Below are positions 46,351-54,765 of a stretch of DNA of 64,000 nucleotides, in pieces. The notes under the pieces were generated by a model, which did no database searches, had not been told where the DNA came from, and saw only the letters and a program-made list of their open reading frames with translations. Every line of letters begins with the position of its first letter. The first letter of the stretch is position 1. The position numbers and the translations under genes were made by a program. Source of the stretch: Erythrobacter sp. EC-HK427 (GTDB lineage Bacteria; Pseudomonadota; Alphaproteobacteria; Sphingomonadales; Sphingomonadaceae); the NCBI RefSeq assembly GCF_902498745.1, contig NZ_LR701479.1, positions 2,380,881-2,444,880 on the forward strand, written 5' to 3'.

Positions 46351-47127
46351 ATGTTATCGCAGCGCAAATCTCCGCCGTGCATATTTTCCCCCACCCGGAA
46401 GCTGGCGCGCAAACGTCGCGCTGCGGTGCTGGCGGACCGGGGCGAACCAGCATGGTTCTTGATCGAGGCGATGGCGGATGATCTGTTCGACCGGCTCGGC
46501 TTTCTGCGACTTCAGCCGGCGCGGATACTGGCAGAGGGCTTCGGGGCGTCGGTCTTCTGCGAATCGCCTTGGGAGCATGACGCCTGCTTTGACGGCGGGT
46601 GGCAGCACGATTTCGACGATCCCTTGCCATACACCTCCGCCACCTATGATTTGGCCGCCAGCGTCAATTCGCTCGGCACGGTCAACGATCTGGTCGGCGC
46701 GCTGATCCAGATGCGCGAGCTGCTGGTGCCCGGCGGGCTGGCGATGGCGAGCTTTGTTGGCGGACAGAGCCTTGGCAAGCTGCGCCGCGCCATGTTTGAG
46801 GCCGAGCCCGACCGCGCCGCGCCGCGGATGCATCCGATGATCGATCCGCGCTCGTGCCCCGAACTCCTGGGCCGCGCCGGATGGGCTGATCCGGTGGTCG
46901 ATAGCTACACCCTCACGGCGCGCTACTCCTCGCTCGACCGCTTGGTTCAGGACTTGCGCGAGCAGGCGCTCGGCAATGTGCTGGCAACCGCCGCCCCGCC
47001 GCTCGGCCGCTCCGGTTTGGAGCGCGCGCGGGCGGCCTTTCTGGCGCAAGCCGATGCGGACGGCAAAGTCAGCGAGACGTTTGAAATCATCACGCTGACA
47101 GGCCGCCGCTCGACGATCAGCCTTTAG
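46351..47127 (+). CDS. SAM methyltransferase-like protein (BioC/NDUFAF5-type)
   Basis: This 258-residue class I methyltransferase-fold protein has a weakly kept SAM loop: RILAEGFGAS stands where motif I (vLDxGxGxG) is expected. DDPLPYTSATYDLAASVNSLGTVNDL and LVPGGLAMASF match later strand motifs of the NDUFAF5/BioC group. Because the SAM loop is altered, activity is uncertain; mitochondrial NDUFAF5 hydroxylates a complex I subunit. It overlaps the convergent ppdK gene by 11 bases. Confidence 0.75.
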   Translation: MLSQRKSPPCIFSPTRKLARKRRAAVLADRGEPAWFLIEAMADDLFDRLGFLRLQPARILAEGFGASVFCESPWEHDACFDGGWQHDFDDPLPYTSATYDLAASVNSLGTVNDLVGALIQMRELLVPGGLAMASFVGGQSLGKLRRAMFEAEPDRAAPRMHPMIDPRSCPELLGRAGWADPVVDSYTLTARYSSLDRLVQDLREQALGNVLATAAPPLGRSGLERARAAFLAQADADGKVSETFEIITLTGRRSTISL

Positions 47128-49786
47128 CCTTAAGCGCCGCCTGCGCTGCCGCCAGCCGCGCAATCGGCACGCGGTAGGGCGAGGCGCTGACGTAATCGAG
47201 GCCCACCTTCTCGCAGAAGGCGATGCTTTCGGGGTCGCCGCCATGCTCGCCGCAAATGCCCAGCTTGATGTCGGGCCGCGTCGCCCTGCCCCGCTCCACC
47301 GCGATTTCGACCAGCTGGCCGACTCCGTCGATATCGAGGCTGACAAACGGATCGCGCTCGTAAATGCCCTGATCGACATAGGAGCCGAGGAAGCGCCCGG
47401 CATCGTCTCTCGAAACGCCGAGAGCGGTCTGCGTCAGATCGTTCGTGCCGAAGCTGAAGAAGCGCGCTTCCTCCGCAATCTCGCCCGCCATCAGCGCGGC
47501 GCGCGGCAGTTCGATCATCGTGCCGGTGAGGTAATCGACGCTTGCGCCCATTTCCTCGAACACCGTGTTGGCGGTGCGCACCACGAGCGCGCGCAGGATT
47601 TCGAGTTCCTTCTTGGTCGCCACCAGCGGGATCATCACTTCGGGGACGACCGGCTCGCCGCCCTCGCCCGTAACGGCCACTGCCGCCTCGAAGATGGCGC
47701 GCGCCTGCATCTCGTAGATTTCGGGGAAGGTGATGCCGAGGCGGCACCCGCGATGGCCCAGCATCGGGTTGAATTCATGCAGTTCTGCCGCGCGGCGCTT
47801 CAGGTGCTCGATGTCCACGCCCAGATCATCGGCCAGATCGGCAAACTCGGCATCGCGGGTCGGCATGAATTCGTGCAGCGGCGGATCGAGCAGGCGGATC
47901 GTGCAAGGCAGGCCCGCCATGGTGCGGAAAATCTCGGCAAAATCGCCGCGCTGTTCGGGCAGCAGCCGCTCCAGCGCAGCGCGCCGCCCGGCTTCGTCAT
48001 CAGCGAGGATCATCGCGCGCACCGCGCTGATGCGTCCGGCATCGAAGAACATATGCTCGGTGCGGCACAGGCCAATGCCTTCCGCGCCGAACTGGCGTGC
48101 GGTGCGGCAATCCTCGGGCGTTTCCGCATTGGTGCGCACGCCCATGCGGCGGTATTTGTCTGCCCAGCCGATCAGCGTGCCGAAGTCGCCCGCCAGCTCC
48201 GGCTCGATAGTTGGCACGCGGCCTGCCATCACCTTGCCGGTGCTGCCGTCCAAAGTGATGACATCGCCTTCTTTCAGCTCGCGTTGGCCGATGCGCAGCG
48301 TGCGTTCGGCGAGGTTGATCGAGACCGCCGACGCGCCGGAGACGCAGGGTCGCCCCATGCCGCGCGCCACCACGGCAGCGTGGCTCGTCATCCCGCCGCG
48401 CGCGGTGAGGATGCCCTTGGCCGCGTGCATTCCGTGAATGTCCTCTGGCGAAGTCTCCACGCGGACGAGGATTACCTCCTCCTCGCGGTTCGCCCACAGC
48501 TCTGCCGTATCGGCGTCGAGCACGATCTTGCCCGAGGCAGCGCCGGGAGACGCGGGAAGCCCTTCGCCAAGCACATCGCGCGGCGCATCGGGGTCGAGCG
48601 TCGGGTGGAGCAGCTGGTCAAGCGCCATCGGATCGACGCGCAGGATTGCCTCTTCCTCCGAAATCAGCCCCTCGCCCGCCATGTCCACCGCCATTTTGAG
48701 CGCGGCCTTGGCAGTGCGCTTGCCCGAACGGGTTTGCAGCATCCACAGCTTGCCCTGCTGCACGGTGAACTCGATATCCTGCATATCGCGGTAATGCGCT
48801 TCGAGCAGGTCGAACACACGCGCCAGCTCGCCATAGGCTTTGGGCATGGCTTCTTCCATGCTCGGCAGCTCTGCTCCGGCGGCTTCGCGGCGCGCCTTGG
48901 TGAGATATTGCGGCGTGCGGATGCCCGCGACCACATCTTCACCCTGCGCATTGACCAGCCATTCGCCGTAATAGCTGCGCTCGCCTGTCGAAGGATCGCG
49001 AGTGAAGGCGACGCCGGTGGCGCTGCTATTGCCCATATTGCCGAACACCATCGCCTGCACATTGACTGCGGTGCCCCAATCGCCGGGGATGGCATTCAGG
49101 CGGCGGTACACCTTGGCGCGTTCGCTATCCCAGCTGTCGAACACGGCGGCAATCGCGCCCCATAGCTGTTCGGTCACATCCTGCGGGAAGCTGTTGCCCA
49201 GCTCGTTTGCGACGATGGACTTGTATTCGCCGACCAAGGCTTCGAGGTCTTCGGACTCCAGCTCGGTATCGGTGAAGTAGCCCTTGTCTTCCTTGGCGAT
49301 TTCCAGCGCTTCCTCGAACAGCCCGTGATCGAGGCCGAGGACAACGTCCGAATACATCTGGATGAAGCGGCGGTAGCTGTCCCAGGCGAACCGGGGATCG
49401 CCGCTGGTGGCGGCAAGGCCCTGCACGGTTGCGTCATTCAGGCCGAGATTGAGGACGGTGTCCATCATGCCGGGCATGGAAACGCGCGCGCCGGAGCGTA
49501 CCGACACGAGCAGCGGGTCAGCCGCATCGCCGAAGCGTTTGCCGACGGCGCCTTCGATATGCGTCAGCGCGTTGGCGACATCGGCGCGCAGTTGGTCGCT
49601 GAAATCCGCGCCCTCTTGCAGGTAGCGCACGCATTCTTCGGTGGTGATGGTGAAGCCCGGCGGCACGGGCAGGCCAATGCCCGCCATCTCCGCCAGGTTC
49701 GCCCCTTTGCCGCCGGTGACGGTCTTGTCCTTCTGTCTTGATTCGTCATGCGGAGCGTCTCCGCCGAAGGTGTAGACCGTTTTCAT
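47117..49786 (-). CDS. ppdK: Pyruvate, phosphate dikinase
   Basis: PpdK interconverts pyruvate and PEP with ATP and phosphate. The 889 residues contain the ATP-grasp domain (GKGANLAEMAGIGLPVPPGF), the central phospho-His in GGMTSHAAVVARGMGRPC (near residue 455) and the PEP-binding barrel with CGEHGGDP. I start at MKTVYTFGG (49786) after AGGAAAG; an earlier in-frame ATG (49858) would span the palindromic operator-like site and add 24 non-conserved residues. It lies directly downstream of glyS, a common order in sphingomonads. Confidence 0.95.
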   Translation of the reverse strand: MKTVYTFGGDAPHDESRQKDKTVTGGKGANLAEMAGIGLPVPPGFTITTEECVRYLQEGADFSDQLRADVANALTHIEGAVGKRFGDAADPLLVSVRSGARVSMPGMMDTVLNLGLNDATVQGLAATSGDPRFAWDSYRRFIQMYSDVVLGLDHGLFEEALEIAKEDKGYFTDTELESEDLEALVGEYKSIVANELGNSFPQDVTEQLWGAIAAVFDSWDSERAKVYRRLNAIPGDWGTAVNVQAMVFGNMGNSSATGVAFTRDPSTGERSYYGEWLVNAQGEDVVAGIRTPQYLTKARREAAGAELPSMEEAMPKAYGELARVFDLLEAHYRDMQDIEFTVQQGKLWMLQTRSGKRTAKAALKMAVDMAGEGLISEEEAILRVDPMALDQLLHPTLDPDAPRDVLGEGLPASPGAASGKIVLDADTAELWANREEEVILVRVETSPEDIHGMHAAKGILTARGGMTSHAAVVARGMGRPCVSGASAVSINLAERTLRIGQRELKEGDVITLDGSTGKVMAGRVPTIEPELAGDFGTLIGWADKYRRMGVRTNAETPEDCRTARQFGAEGIGLCRTEHMFFDAGRISAVRAMILADDEAGRRAALERLLPEQRGDFAEIFRTMAGLPCTIRLLDPPLHEFMPTRDAEFADLADDLGVDIEHLKRRAAELHEFNPMLGHRGCRLGITFPEIYEMQARAIFEAAVAVTGEGGEPVVPEVMIPLVATKKELEILRALVVRTANTVFEEMGASVDYLTGTMIELPRAALMAGEIAEEARFFSFGTNDLTQTALGVSRDDAGRFLGSYVDQGIYERDPFVSLDIDGVGQLVEIAVERGRATRPDIKLGICGEHGGDPESIAFCEKVGLDYVSASPYRVPIARLAAAQAALKAKG

Positions 49787-49824
49787 AAACTGGCTTTCTT
49801 TCCTGAACGCCCCGGGTGACAAAG

Positions 49825-49839
49825 GTGACACCGTGTCAC
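49825..49839. promoter_or_regulatory. Perfect palindrome upstream of ppdK
   Basis: GTGACAC-C-GTGTCAC is a 15-base perfect inverted repeat 39-53 nt upstream of the ppdK ATG. Extra half-sites GGTGAC (49815) and TGACAC (49900) lie nearby. This is the form of a dimeric repressor operator. The regulator is unknown. Confidence 0.45.
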
Positions 49840-49924
49840 TTTCGGGAATATCGTTCAAACCTCTGTTATTGCCTGGCTAAAGTCCCGAAATACGAAGGAT
49901 GACACTTGGGGGATAGCACCATCC

Positions 49925-51145
49925 TCACCCCTCGATCTTCGAGAAGTCGGCCACATTGTGCACTGCAGCACGGAAGCGCGCAAGCAGAGCGAGGCGCGAC
50001 TTTCGTTTGGCTTGATCGGCATCATTGACCGTCACCTCCTCGAAAAACGCATCGATCGGCGCACGCAAGCTGGCCAGCGCGGACATGGCGGCGGCGAAGT
50101 CTTCCTTCGCGATGGCCTCCGCCGCCAGCGGCTCGGCTGCATCGAGCGCATTGATCAGCGCCTTTTCGGCCGCTTCGGGCGTGTAGGAAAGGCCGGAGCC
50201 GGATTGCGCGATCTGCTCGGCGTAGATTGCGCGCATTTCGGGATCGTCGACATTTTCGAGCGGGTCTTCGTCGCCTGTGCTCATCATGTCGTCATTCCGG
50301 CGCAGGCCGGAATCCAGCTGGGCCCCGGCCTGCGCCGGGGTGACGAGGGGGTGGTTTTCCTTCTTGAGAATATTCGCCGCTCGCTTGTACCCGGCGAGGA
50401 GGTTCACCCCGTCCCCGGTTTCGACAAACGCCTGCAACGCATGAACGCGGGCGAGTAGCCGGACAAGATCATCCTCCCCGCCAAGCGCGAACACCGCGTC
50501 GATCAGGTCGTGGCGGACACCCGCCTCGCGCTGCTGGACTTTGAGGCGTTCGGCGAAGAAGTCGAGGGTCCTTCTTTCGTTGCTAACTACCTCCTCGCGC
50601 CAATTGGTGTCCGACAATACTTCCATAAACTCGGCAGGTGATAAGCCGTAGAACAATGCTTCGAGATCATGCGGATTTGGCTTACCGAGAATGGTCTCGC
50701 TTATGCCAAGGCCTGCTTGTGTCTTGATCCAGCCTCGTTTATCCGGGTCAAACTCACAATCCCATCGAGACTGCAAGCCGCCCAGGTTGAAGGGAATGGC
50801 GTTGAATATGATGGTTCGAGCTATTCCCAAAGCTGCGCGACGCAAAGCAAATGGATCTTTTGAGCCTGTAGGAAGCTCATCGACGGCGAAGAAAGATAGG
50901 AGCGTATCCAACTTATCCGCCAGCGACACCGCCACCGTCACCGGAGCGGTCGGCACATCGTCGCCCTGCCCCACTGGCTTGTAGTGATCGCGGATCGCGT
51001 CTGCGACTTGCGGATCGAGGCCCTCGGCGCGGGCGTAGTAGCCGCCCATCAGGCCCTGCAATTCGGGGAATTCGCCGACCATTTCGGTGACGAGATCGGC
51101 CTTGCATAACTTGGCGGCTTCGTAAGCCAGATCGGCCAGCGAAGC
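49925..51145 (-). pseudogene. glyS: Glycyl-tRNA synthetase beta subunit, N-terminal third missing
   Basis: The readable part begins SLADLAYEAAKLCKADLVTE and runs to the stop; the blocks MVGEFPELQGLMGGYYA and VSLADKLDTLLSFFAV are typical GlyS. Roughly 300 N-terminal residues, including the start, and the glyQ gene expected upstream are absent; the frame instead continues (to an ATG at 51313) antisense-like through a palindromic element and a truncated barrel gene. A 54-base palindrome also sits in frame inside (50291-50344). GlyS is essential, so either a complete copy exists elsewhere or the join is an assembly error. Confidence 0.88.
50291..50344. repeat. In-frame two-hairpin repeat inside glyS
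   Basis: ATTCCGGC-GCAG-GCCGGAAT (50294-50313) and CCCCGGC-CTGC-GCCGGGG (50323-50340) form two adjacent hairpins, flanked by GTC and GAC. It is a dispersed alphaproteobacterial element. It adds the peptide TPAQAGAQLDSGLRRND to GlyS without breaking the frame. Confidence 0.9.
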
Positions 51146-51953
51146 CCCTTCCCCTTGGGGAAGGGGTTGGGGATGGGGGTTCGACGTGTCGGGCGTGGCA
51201 CCCCCCACCCCCGGCCGGGGAGGCGGCGGGGGGGGGAGGAGTCTCGTCACCGCCGAAGTTGTAGATGAACGTCCCCAGCACCGAGTGCGTGCCGATCTGC
51301 GAGTCGAAATCACGACCCAGTGTATCGGTGAAGCTCAGGCCTTCCACATTGTGGTAACGATACTTCAGCGAAGCATCGATGCGATCGGTGATCGGCGCAT
51401 AAATCTGCGCTATCGCCTGCCATGCGAAACGCACGTCATTGTCTTCTTCGATGATGTAGTCACCGGTCGAGAAGGCCTGCAGGTCGAGGATGCGGACGTT
51501 CGAAACGCCAACACCGCCACCAACTGCGGCGCCGAAACCATTGCCTTCACCACCAAGGTCGAGAAGGATGTTGAGCATCCCGCTCCACACTTCGGCATTG
51601 CCGCCGATCGGGTCGAATTCGGTCTGGGCCGGATCCGAAAGCTGCACCGAACCATCGGGCGCGAAACTGGCGGGAACCCGCAGGTCGCTGGTCATGCTGT
51701 CGAATTCCCAGTTCTTGTAAGAACCTTCGACTTCGAAGCGGAGCAGACCGGCATCGTAACCGATGACGCCTTCGCCTTCCCAGCCATAATCATTGTCGAT
51801 GTCGATCTGGACGACATCGTTCTGCTCGAGCGTGGTGTCTTCCGCGCTGAGCACGCCAGCGCCCAGGCCAATGTAGAACCCACCGTCCTGAGCCATTGCG
51901 GGCAGTGAGACAAGCGCGGTTGCGCTCATCAGGGCGGTCGTGATTTTCCTCAT
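50913..51953 (-). CDS. Outer membrane beta-barrel protein, C-terminus replaced
   Basis: The start MRKITTALMSATALVSLPAM is a signal peptide after an AGGGGAT RBS. Residues ~23-235 form an OmpA-like barrel (GGFYIGLGAGVLSAED, GVIGYDAGLLRFEVEGSYKN, RIDASLKYRYHNVEG, SVLGTFIYNFGGDE). At 51219-51240 the frame reaches PPPP, the proline hinge that normally leads to a periplasmic OmpA peptidoglycan-binding domain; that domain is missing and the frame runs out of phase through glyS sequence to 50913. The native gene is therefore truncated at about 51219. Confidence 0.8.
   Translation of the reverse strand: MRKITTALMSATALVSLPAMAQDGGFYIGLGAGVLSAEDTTLEQNDVVQIDIDNDYGWEGEGVIGYDAGLLRFEVEGSYKNWEFDSMTSDLRVPASFAPDGSVQLSDPAQTEFDPIGGNAEVWSGMLNILLDLGGEGNGFGAAVGGGVGVSNVRILDLQAFSTGDYIIEEDNDVRFAWQAIAQIYAPITDRIDASLKYRYHNVEGLSFTDTLGRDFDSQIGTHSVLGTFIYNFGGDETPPPPAASPAGGGGCHARHVEPPSPTPSPRGRGFAGRSGLRSRQVMQGRSRHRNGRRIPRIAGPDGRLLRPRRGPRSASRRRDPRSLQASGAGRRCADRSGDGGGVAGG
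51146..51219. repeat. Palindromic element at the glyS break point
   Basis: CCCCTTGGGGAAGGGGTTGG is followed by ATGGGGG and, after a spacer, CCCCCCACCCCCGGCC. This resembles the ispE element except that the second half stops short and runs into the GC-rich proline codons of the barrel gene. In the glyS frame it encodes PHPQPLPQGEG. This is where glyS and the outer membrane gene are joined. Confidence 0.75.
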
Positions 51954-52170
51954 CCGGATATCCCCTATAATCAAACCACTGCGAATCAATCCGCAGCATC
52001 ATTGGCTTCCTAGCCATATTTTGCGACTATGCCGATAGTGCCTTATCGTAAAATTTCGCGCTGTGCACCGTGTTTTGAAAAGGCGTTGCAGAGTAGTCGC
52101 AATTAAGCATCACTTTGTCGCGTTTGAGGACAATTTTGGCGGATTTCCGCGCTTGGCTTGGGAAGTGCCG

Positions 52171-53946
52171 CTATTGTCCGCCCGCAGACATGTAGGCGCG
52201 ACCGTCATTCAGGCCGTTGCCATCGGGAAAAAGCGGCCAACCATTCTGCGCCAGTGCCATCCGGGTGGGCGAGGGCGCGTTCGCCTGCCTTTCGTACATC
52301 CAGTAATTGCGCATCACGATGGCCACATAGCTGCGCGTCTCCCAATAGGGGATCGCTTCCATGTAGAGCAGCGGATCGTCGAAATCGTTGATCTCGCTTT
52401 CCCAGCGGCGGATCGGCGTCATCCCGGCATTATAGGCCGCCATGATGACTGGCAGGCGTTGGCGCGTCGTCGGATCGTCGCGCAGCATTTCCAGATTGCG
52501 CTGGCCGAAAGCGAGATTTGTACCTGGATCGTAGATGTTGACGCTGCTGGCACTGAGACCGAGCGTCGGCGCGTGCTGGCGCACCGTAATCGGAGTGATC
52601 TGCATCAGTCCCATCGCGTCAGCCGGGCTGCGCGCATCGGCGCGGAAATTGCTCTCTTGCAGGATATGCGCAAAGGCGAGCGCGGGATCAACGCGCCATC
52701 CATTATAGGGAGCGATCTTTGGCGCAGGGAAATGCGATGCCTCGTCAGCCTGCGTGCCCATTGGCGCGTTCAATGCCATGTACAGCTGGGTCTGCGGGAA
52801 GCCGAGCGCGCGGGCAAGGCGCGACAAGGGCTCGTAATCCGCCGGATCGCCAATTCGCGCCTGATGCAGCAGAACCTGGCTACCGAGGACATCCTCGCCA
52901 ATTTCGGTCAGCCCGATGGCCACCTGCACATTCTCGATACCGCCGAGCCTCTGCCAGTCCTGCTGGGTGAAGTCTGCGGTTTCGACCCTGTCGGGCAAAC
53001 GGCGACCAAGCTGCTCGGCCGCGAGCATTCCATACATGGTGCGATCATCAAGCGCCGCATCGGTCAGCAACTGGTTCGCCAGATCGGGCTGGCGGCACCG
53101 CATCGCGGCACGGCTGCCCCAATACAGCGCGGCGGTGCGCAAATTGGGGCTGGTTGCTCCGGCCGCCGAACGCTGGAACGCATCGCCCGACTGGCGGCAA
53201 TCGTTGAGCCGCCAAGCGGCCAGGCCAGCGGTGAAGTCGCCTTCTGCCACCCACGCGCCGCTGCCGACGCTTACGGTCTGCGCCATCGCCAGCGCTTCGG
53301 CGTCGCGGTTCTCGATGAAATAGCTCCACGCCACGCGCGCCCGCCATTCCGCCCGCGCTTCGGAGCTCAATGCGGCATCGACCCCGTCGAGCAGGACGCG
53401 CGCGCCATCGGGATCGTCATTGGTAATACGTTCCAGAATGGCCGAGCGGATATTGCCCGGCATCGTCCCGTCGTCCACGCTGCGCGGGCGGTTGCGGCGC
53501 GGCATTGAGTTCTGCCCGACCAATTCGCGGGCATAGGGAAGGTCTGGCGCGCTTGCCGCCCCGCGCGTGGTGCTCAAGCGACCGATCGCTTCAGCCTGCG
53601 GCAATTCGCGGCCCGTATTCAGCCAATCCAGCAAGGCGGGAAGCTCAATGCGCGGAGATTCGGCATCGAGATAATATTGCGCCCGCGCCACATCGGTCAG
53701 CAATCCGTCGGGGCGCTGGTTCAGCAGGCTTTCTACCGTCGTCCAATCATTGCGCTCGATAGCCTGGAAAACCGCGCGGTAATGCTCCCGGTCGCTGGCC
53801 GAAAGCTGCTGCGGCACTTCGGGCGTGGCGATCCGCGCGGTGAAGTACGTGCGGGTATTCGGCTCCTGCGCAATGGCGCTGGCCGGGATCAGGGCGGCTC
53901 CGATGACGGCGGAGGCGGCAAGGAAGCGGGAGAACAGAGTGGTCAT
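52171..53946 (-). CDS. Soluble lytic murein transglycosylase (SLT)
   Basis: This exported enzyme cleaves peptidoglycan glycan strands. The 591-residue protein has a signal peptide (MTTLFSRFLAASAVIGAAL), a superhelical N-terminal domain and a C-terminal GEWL/SLT catalytic domain with the catalytic Glu in HILQESNFR, GLMQITP and AAYNAGMTP. It starts at 53946 with an ATGA overlap with the UDG-like gene. The 217-base region to 51953 on its 3' side carries the barrel gene's promoter region. Confidence 0.93.
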   Translation of the reverse strand: MTTLFSRFLAASAVIGAALIPASAIAQEPNTRTYFTARIATPEVPQQLSASDREHYRAVFQAIERNDWTTVESLLNQRPDGLLTDVARAQYYLDAESPRIELPALLDWLNTGRELPQAEAIGRLSTTRGAASAPDLPYARELVGQNSMPRRNRPRSVDDGTMPGNIRSAILERITNDDPDGARVLLDGVDAALSSEARAEWRARVAWSYFIENRDAEALAMAQTVSVGSGAWVAEGDFTAGLAAWRLNDCRQSGDAFQRSAAGATSPNLRTAALYWGSRAAMRCRQPDLANQLLTDAALDDRTMYGMLAAEQLGRRLPDRVETADFTQQDWQRLGGIENVQVAIGLTEIGEDVLGSQVLLHQARIGDPADYEPLSRLARALGFPQTQLYMALNAPMGTQADEASHFPAPKIAPYNGWRVDPALAFAHILQESNFRADARSPADAMGLMQITPITVRQHAPTLGLSASSVNIYDPGTNLAFGQRNLEMLRDDPTTRQRLPVIMAAYNAGMTPIRRWESEINDFDDPLLYMEAIPYWETRSYVAIVMRNYWMYERQANAPSPTRMALAQNGWPLFPDGNGLNDGRAYMSAGGQ

Positions 53947-54683
53947 GCAGACGTCCAGGCAAGCAGCCGCTGCCAAAACCGCGCGCGTTGGCGCGGGTGA
54001 TCGAGCAGGCGGTCGGGTGCGAAGGTGGCGAGGGCGGGAATGCCCTCGATCGAAGAAAAGCTGTCAGGCGCAGCAGCAGGATCATGGCCCAGCAGCAGCG
54101 GCAAGGGGCTACCGAACAGGATCACCCGCTGCGGCTTTGCCAGCGCAATATGCCGCGCCAGCGCCGTGCCAAGCCCTTCACGCTGCAACTCCGCCCAATC
54201 GGGCAGGGTCAGATGCGAAGGCAGGGCCGAGGCGTGGTAAATGGTGTCCGGATCAAGCGAGAGCGCCCGCGCGATATTCGCAATGAACCTGCCTTGCACA
54301 GAGGATAGCAAGGCGTCTCGGTCATCACGCTCGGGCATCGGGACGATAATGGCCAGCGCGGCACCCGCCTGCCCACGCGGCGCGATGCGCGGGGCTGGTG
54401 TGCGGGGCAGAGGGCTTTCGGGCGCCATCCACCAGTCGTGGAATGCTGCGAGTGTGTCAGGCAAATCGGCAGGCGAGATTGCTGGTTTGAACGGCGCGGG
54501 CTCGGCCGCCTTTGTTTCGGCCGCAGCCAAGGGAGCGGGTGCATCCGCCTCCGCACGACCCAGCCAGTTCTCGGGAGTATCGACATAATCGCAATCCACC
54601 CCCGCATCGCGCCACCAGTCGAGCGCGGCGGCGTATTGCTCTGCAAGGCCGTATTCCGGCGAGATGTCGGTGAATTTATCCAT
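53943..54683 (-). CDS. Uracil-DNA-glycosylase-superfamily protein, active site degenerate
   Basis: The last ~150 of 246 residues follow the UDG family 4/5 pattern: AALAIIVPMPERDD at strand 1, AKPQRVILFGSPLPLLLG, and ALATFAPDRLLDHPRQR where active enzymes have a catalytic YHPxxLL. His is replaced by Ala, motif A (GExPG) is not conserved and the four Fe-S Cys are absent, so it is unlikely to be an active glycosylase. The N-terminal 100 residues are Ala/Pro rich. Start ATG 54683. It overlaps the SLT gene by four bases and is divergent from ETF-QO (82 bases). Confidence 0.65.
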   Translation of the reverse strand: MDKFTDISPEYGLAEQYAAALDWWRDAGVDCDYVDTPENWLGRAEADAPAPLAAAETKAAEPAPFKPAISPADLPDTLAAFHDWWMAPESPLPRTPAPRIAPRGQAGAALAIIVPMPERDDRDALLSSVQGRFIANIARALSLDPDTIYHASALPSHLTLPDWAELQREGLGTALARHIALAKPQRVILFGSPLPLLLGHDPAAAPDSFSSIEGIPALATFAPDRLLDHPRQRARFWQRLLAWTSA

Positions 54684-54765
54684 TGCGAGGCCAAGGCTGG
54701 TCTTGACCTTAACAGGTGTGTCGATCAAGTCCCGCTCCAACAGAACATCGGTAAAACGGGATGAA

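Noticed and set aside
47243-49165. 640-residue open frame antisense to ppdK
   Set aside because: Same cause; ppdK on the minus strand has all its active-site motifs.
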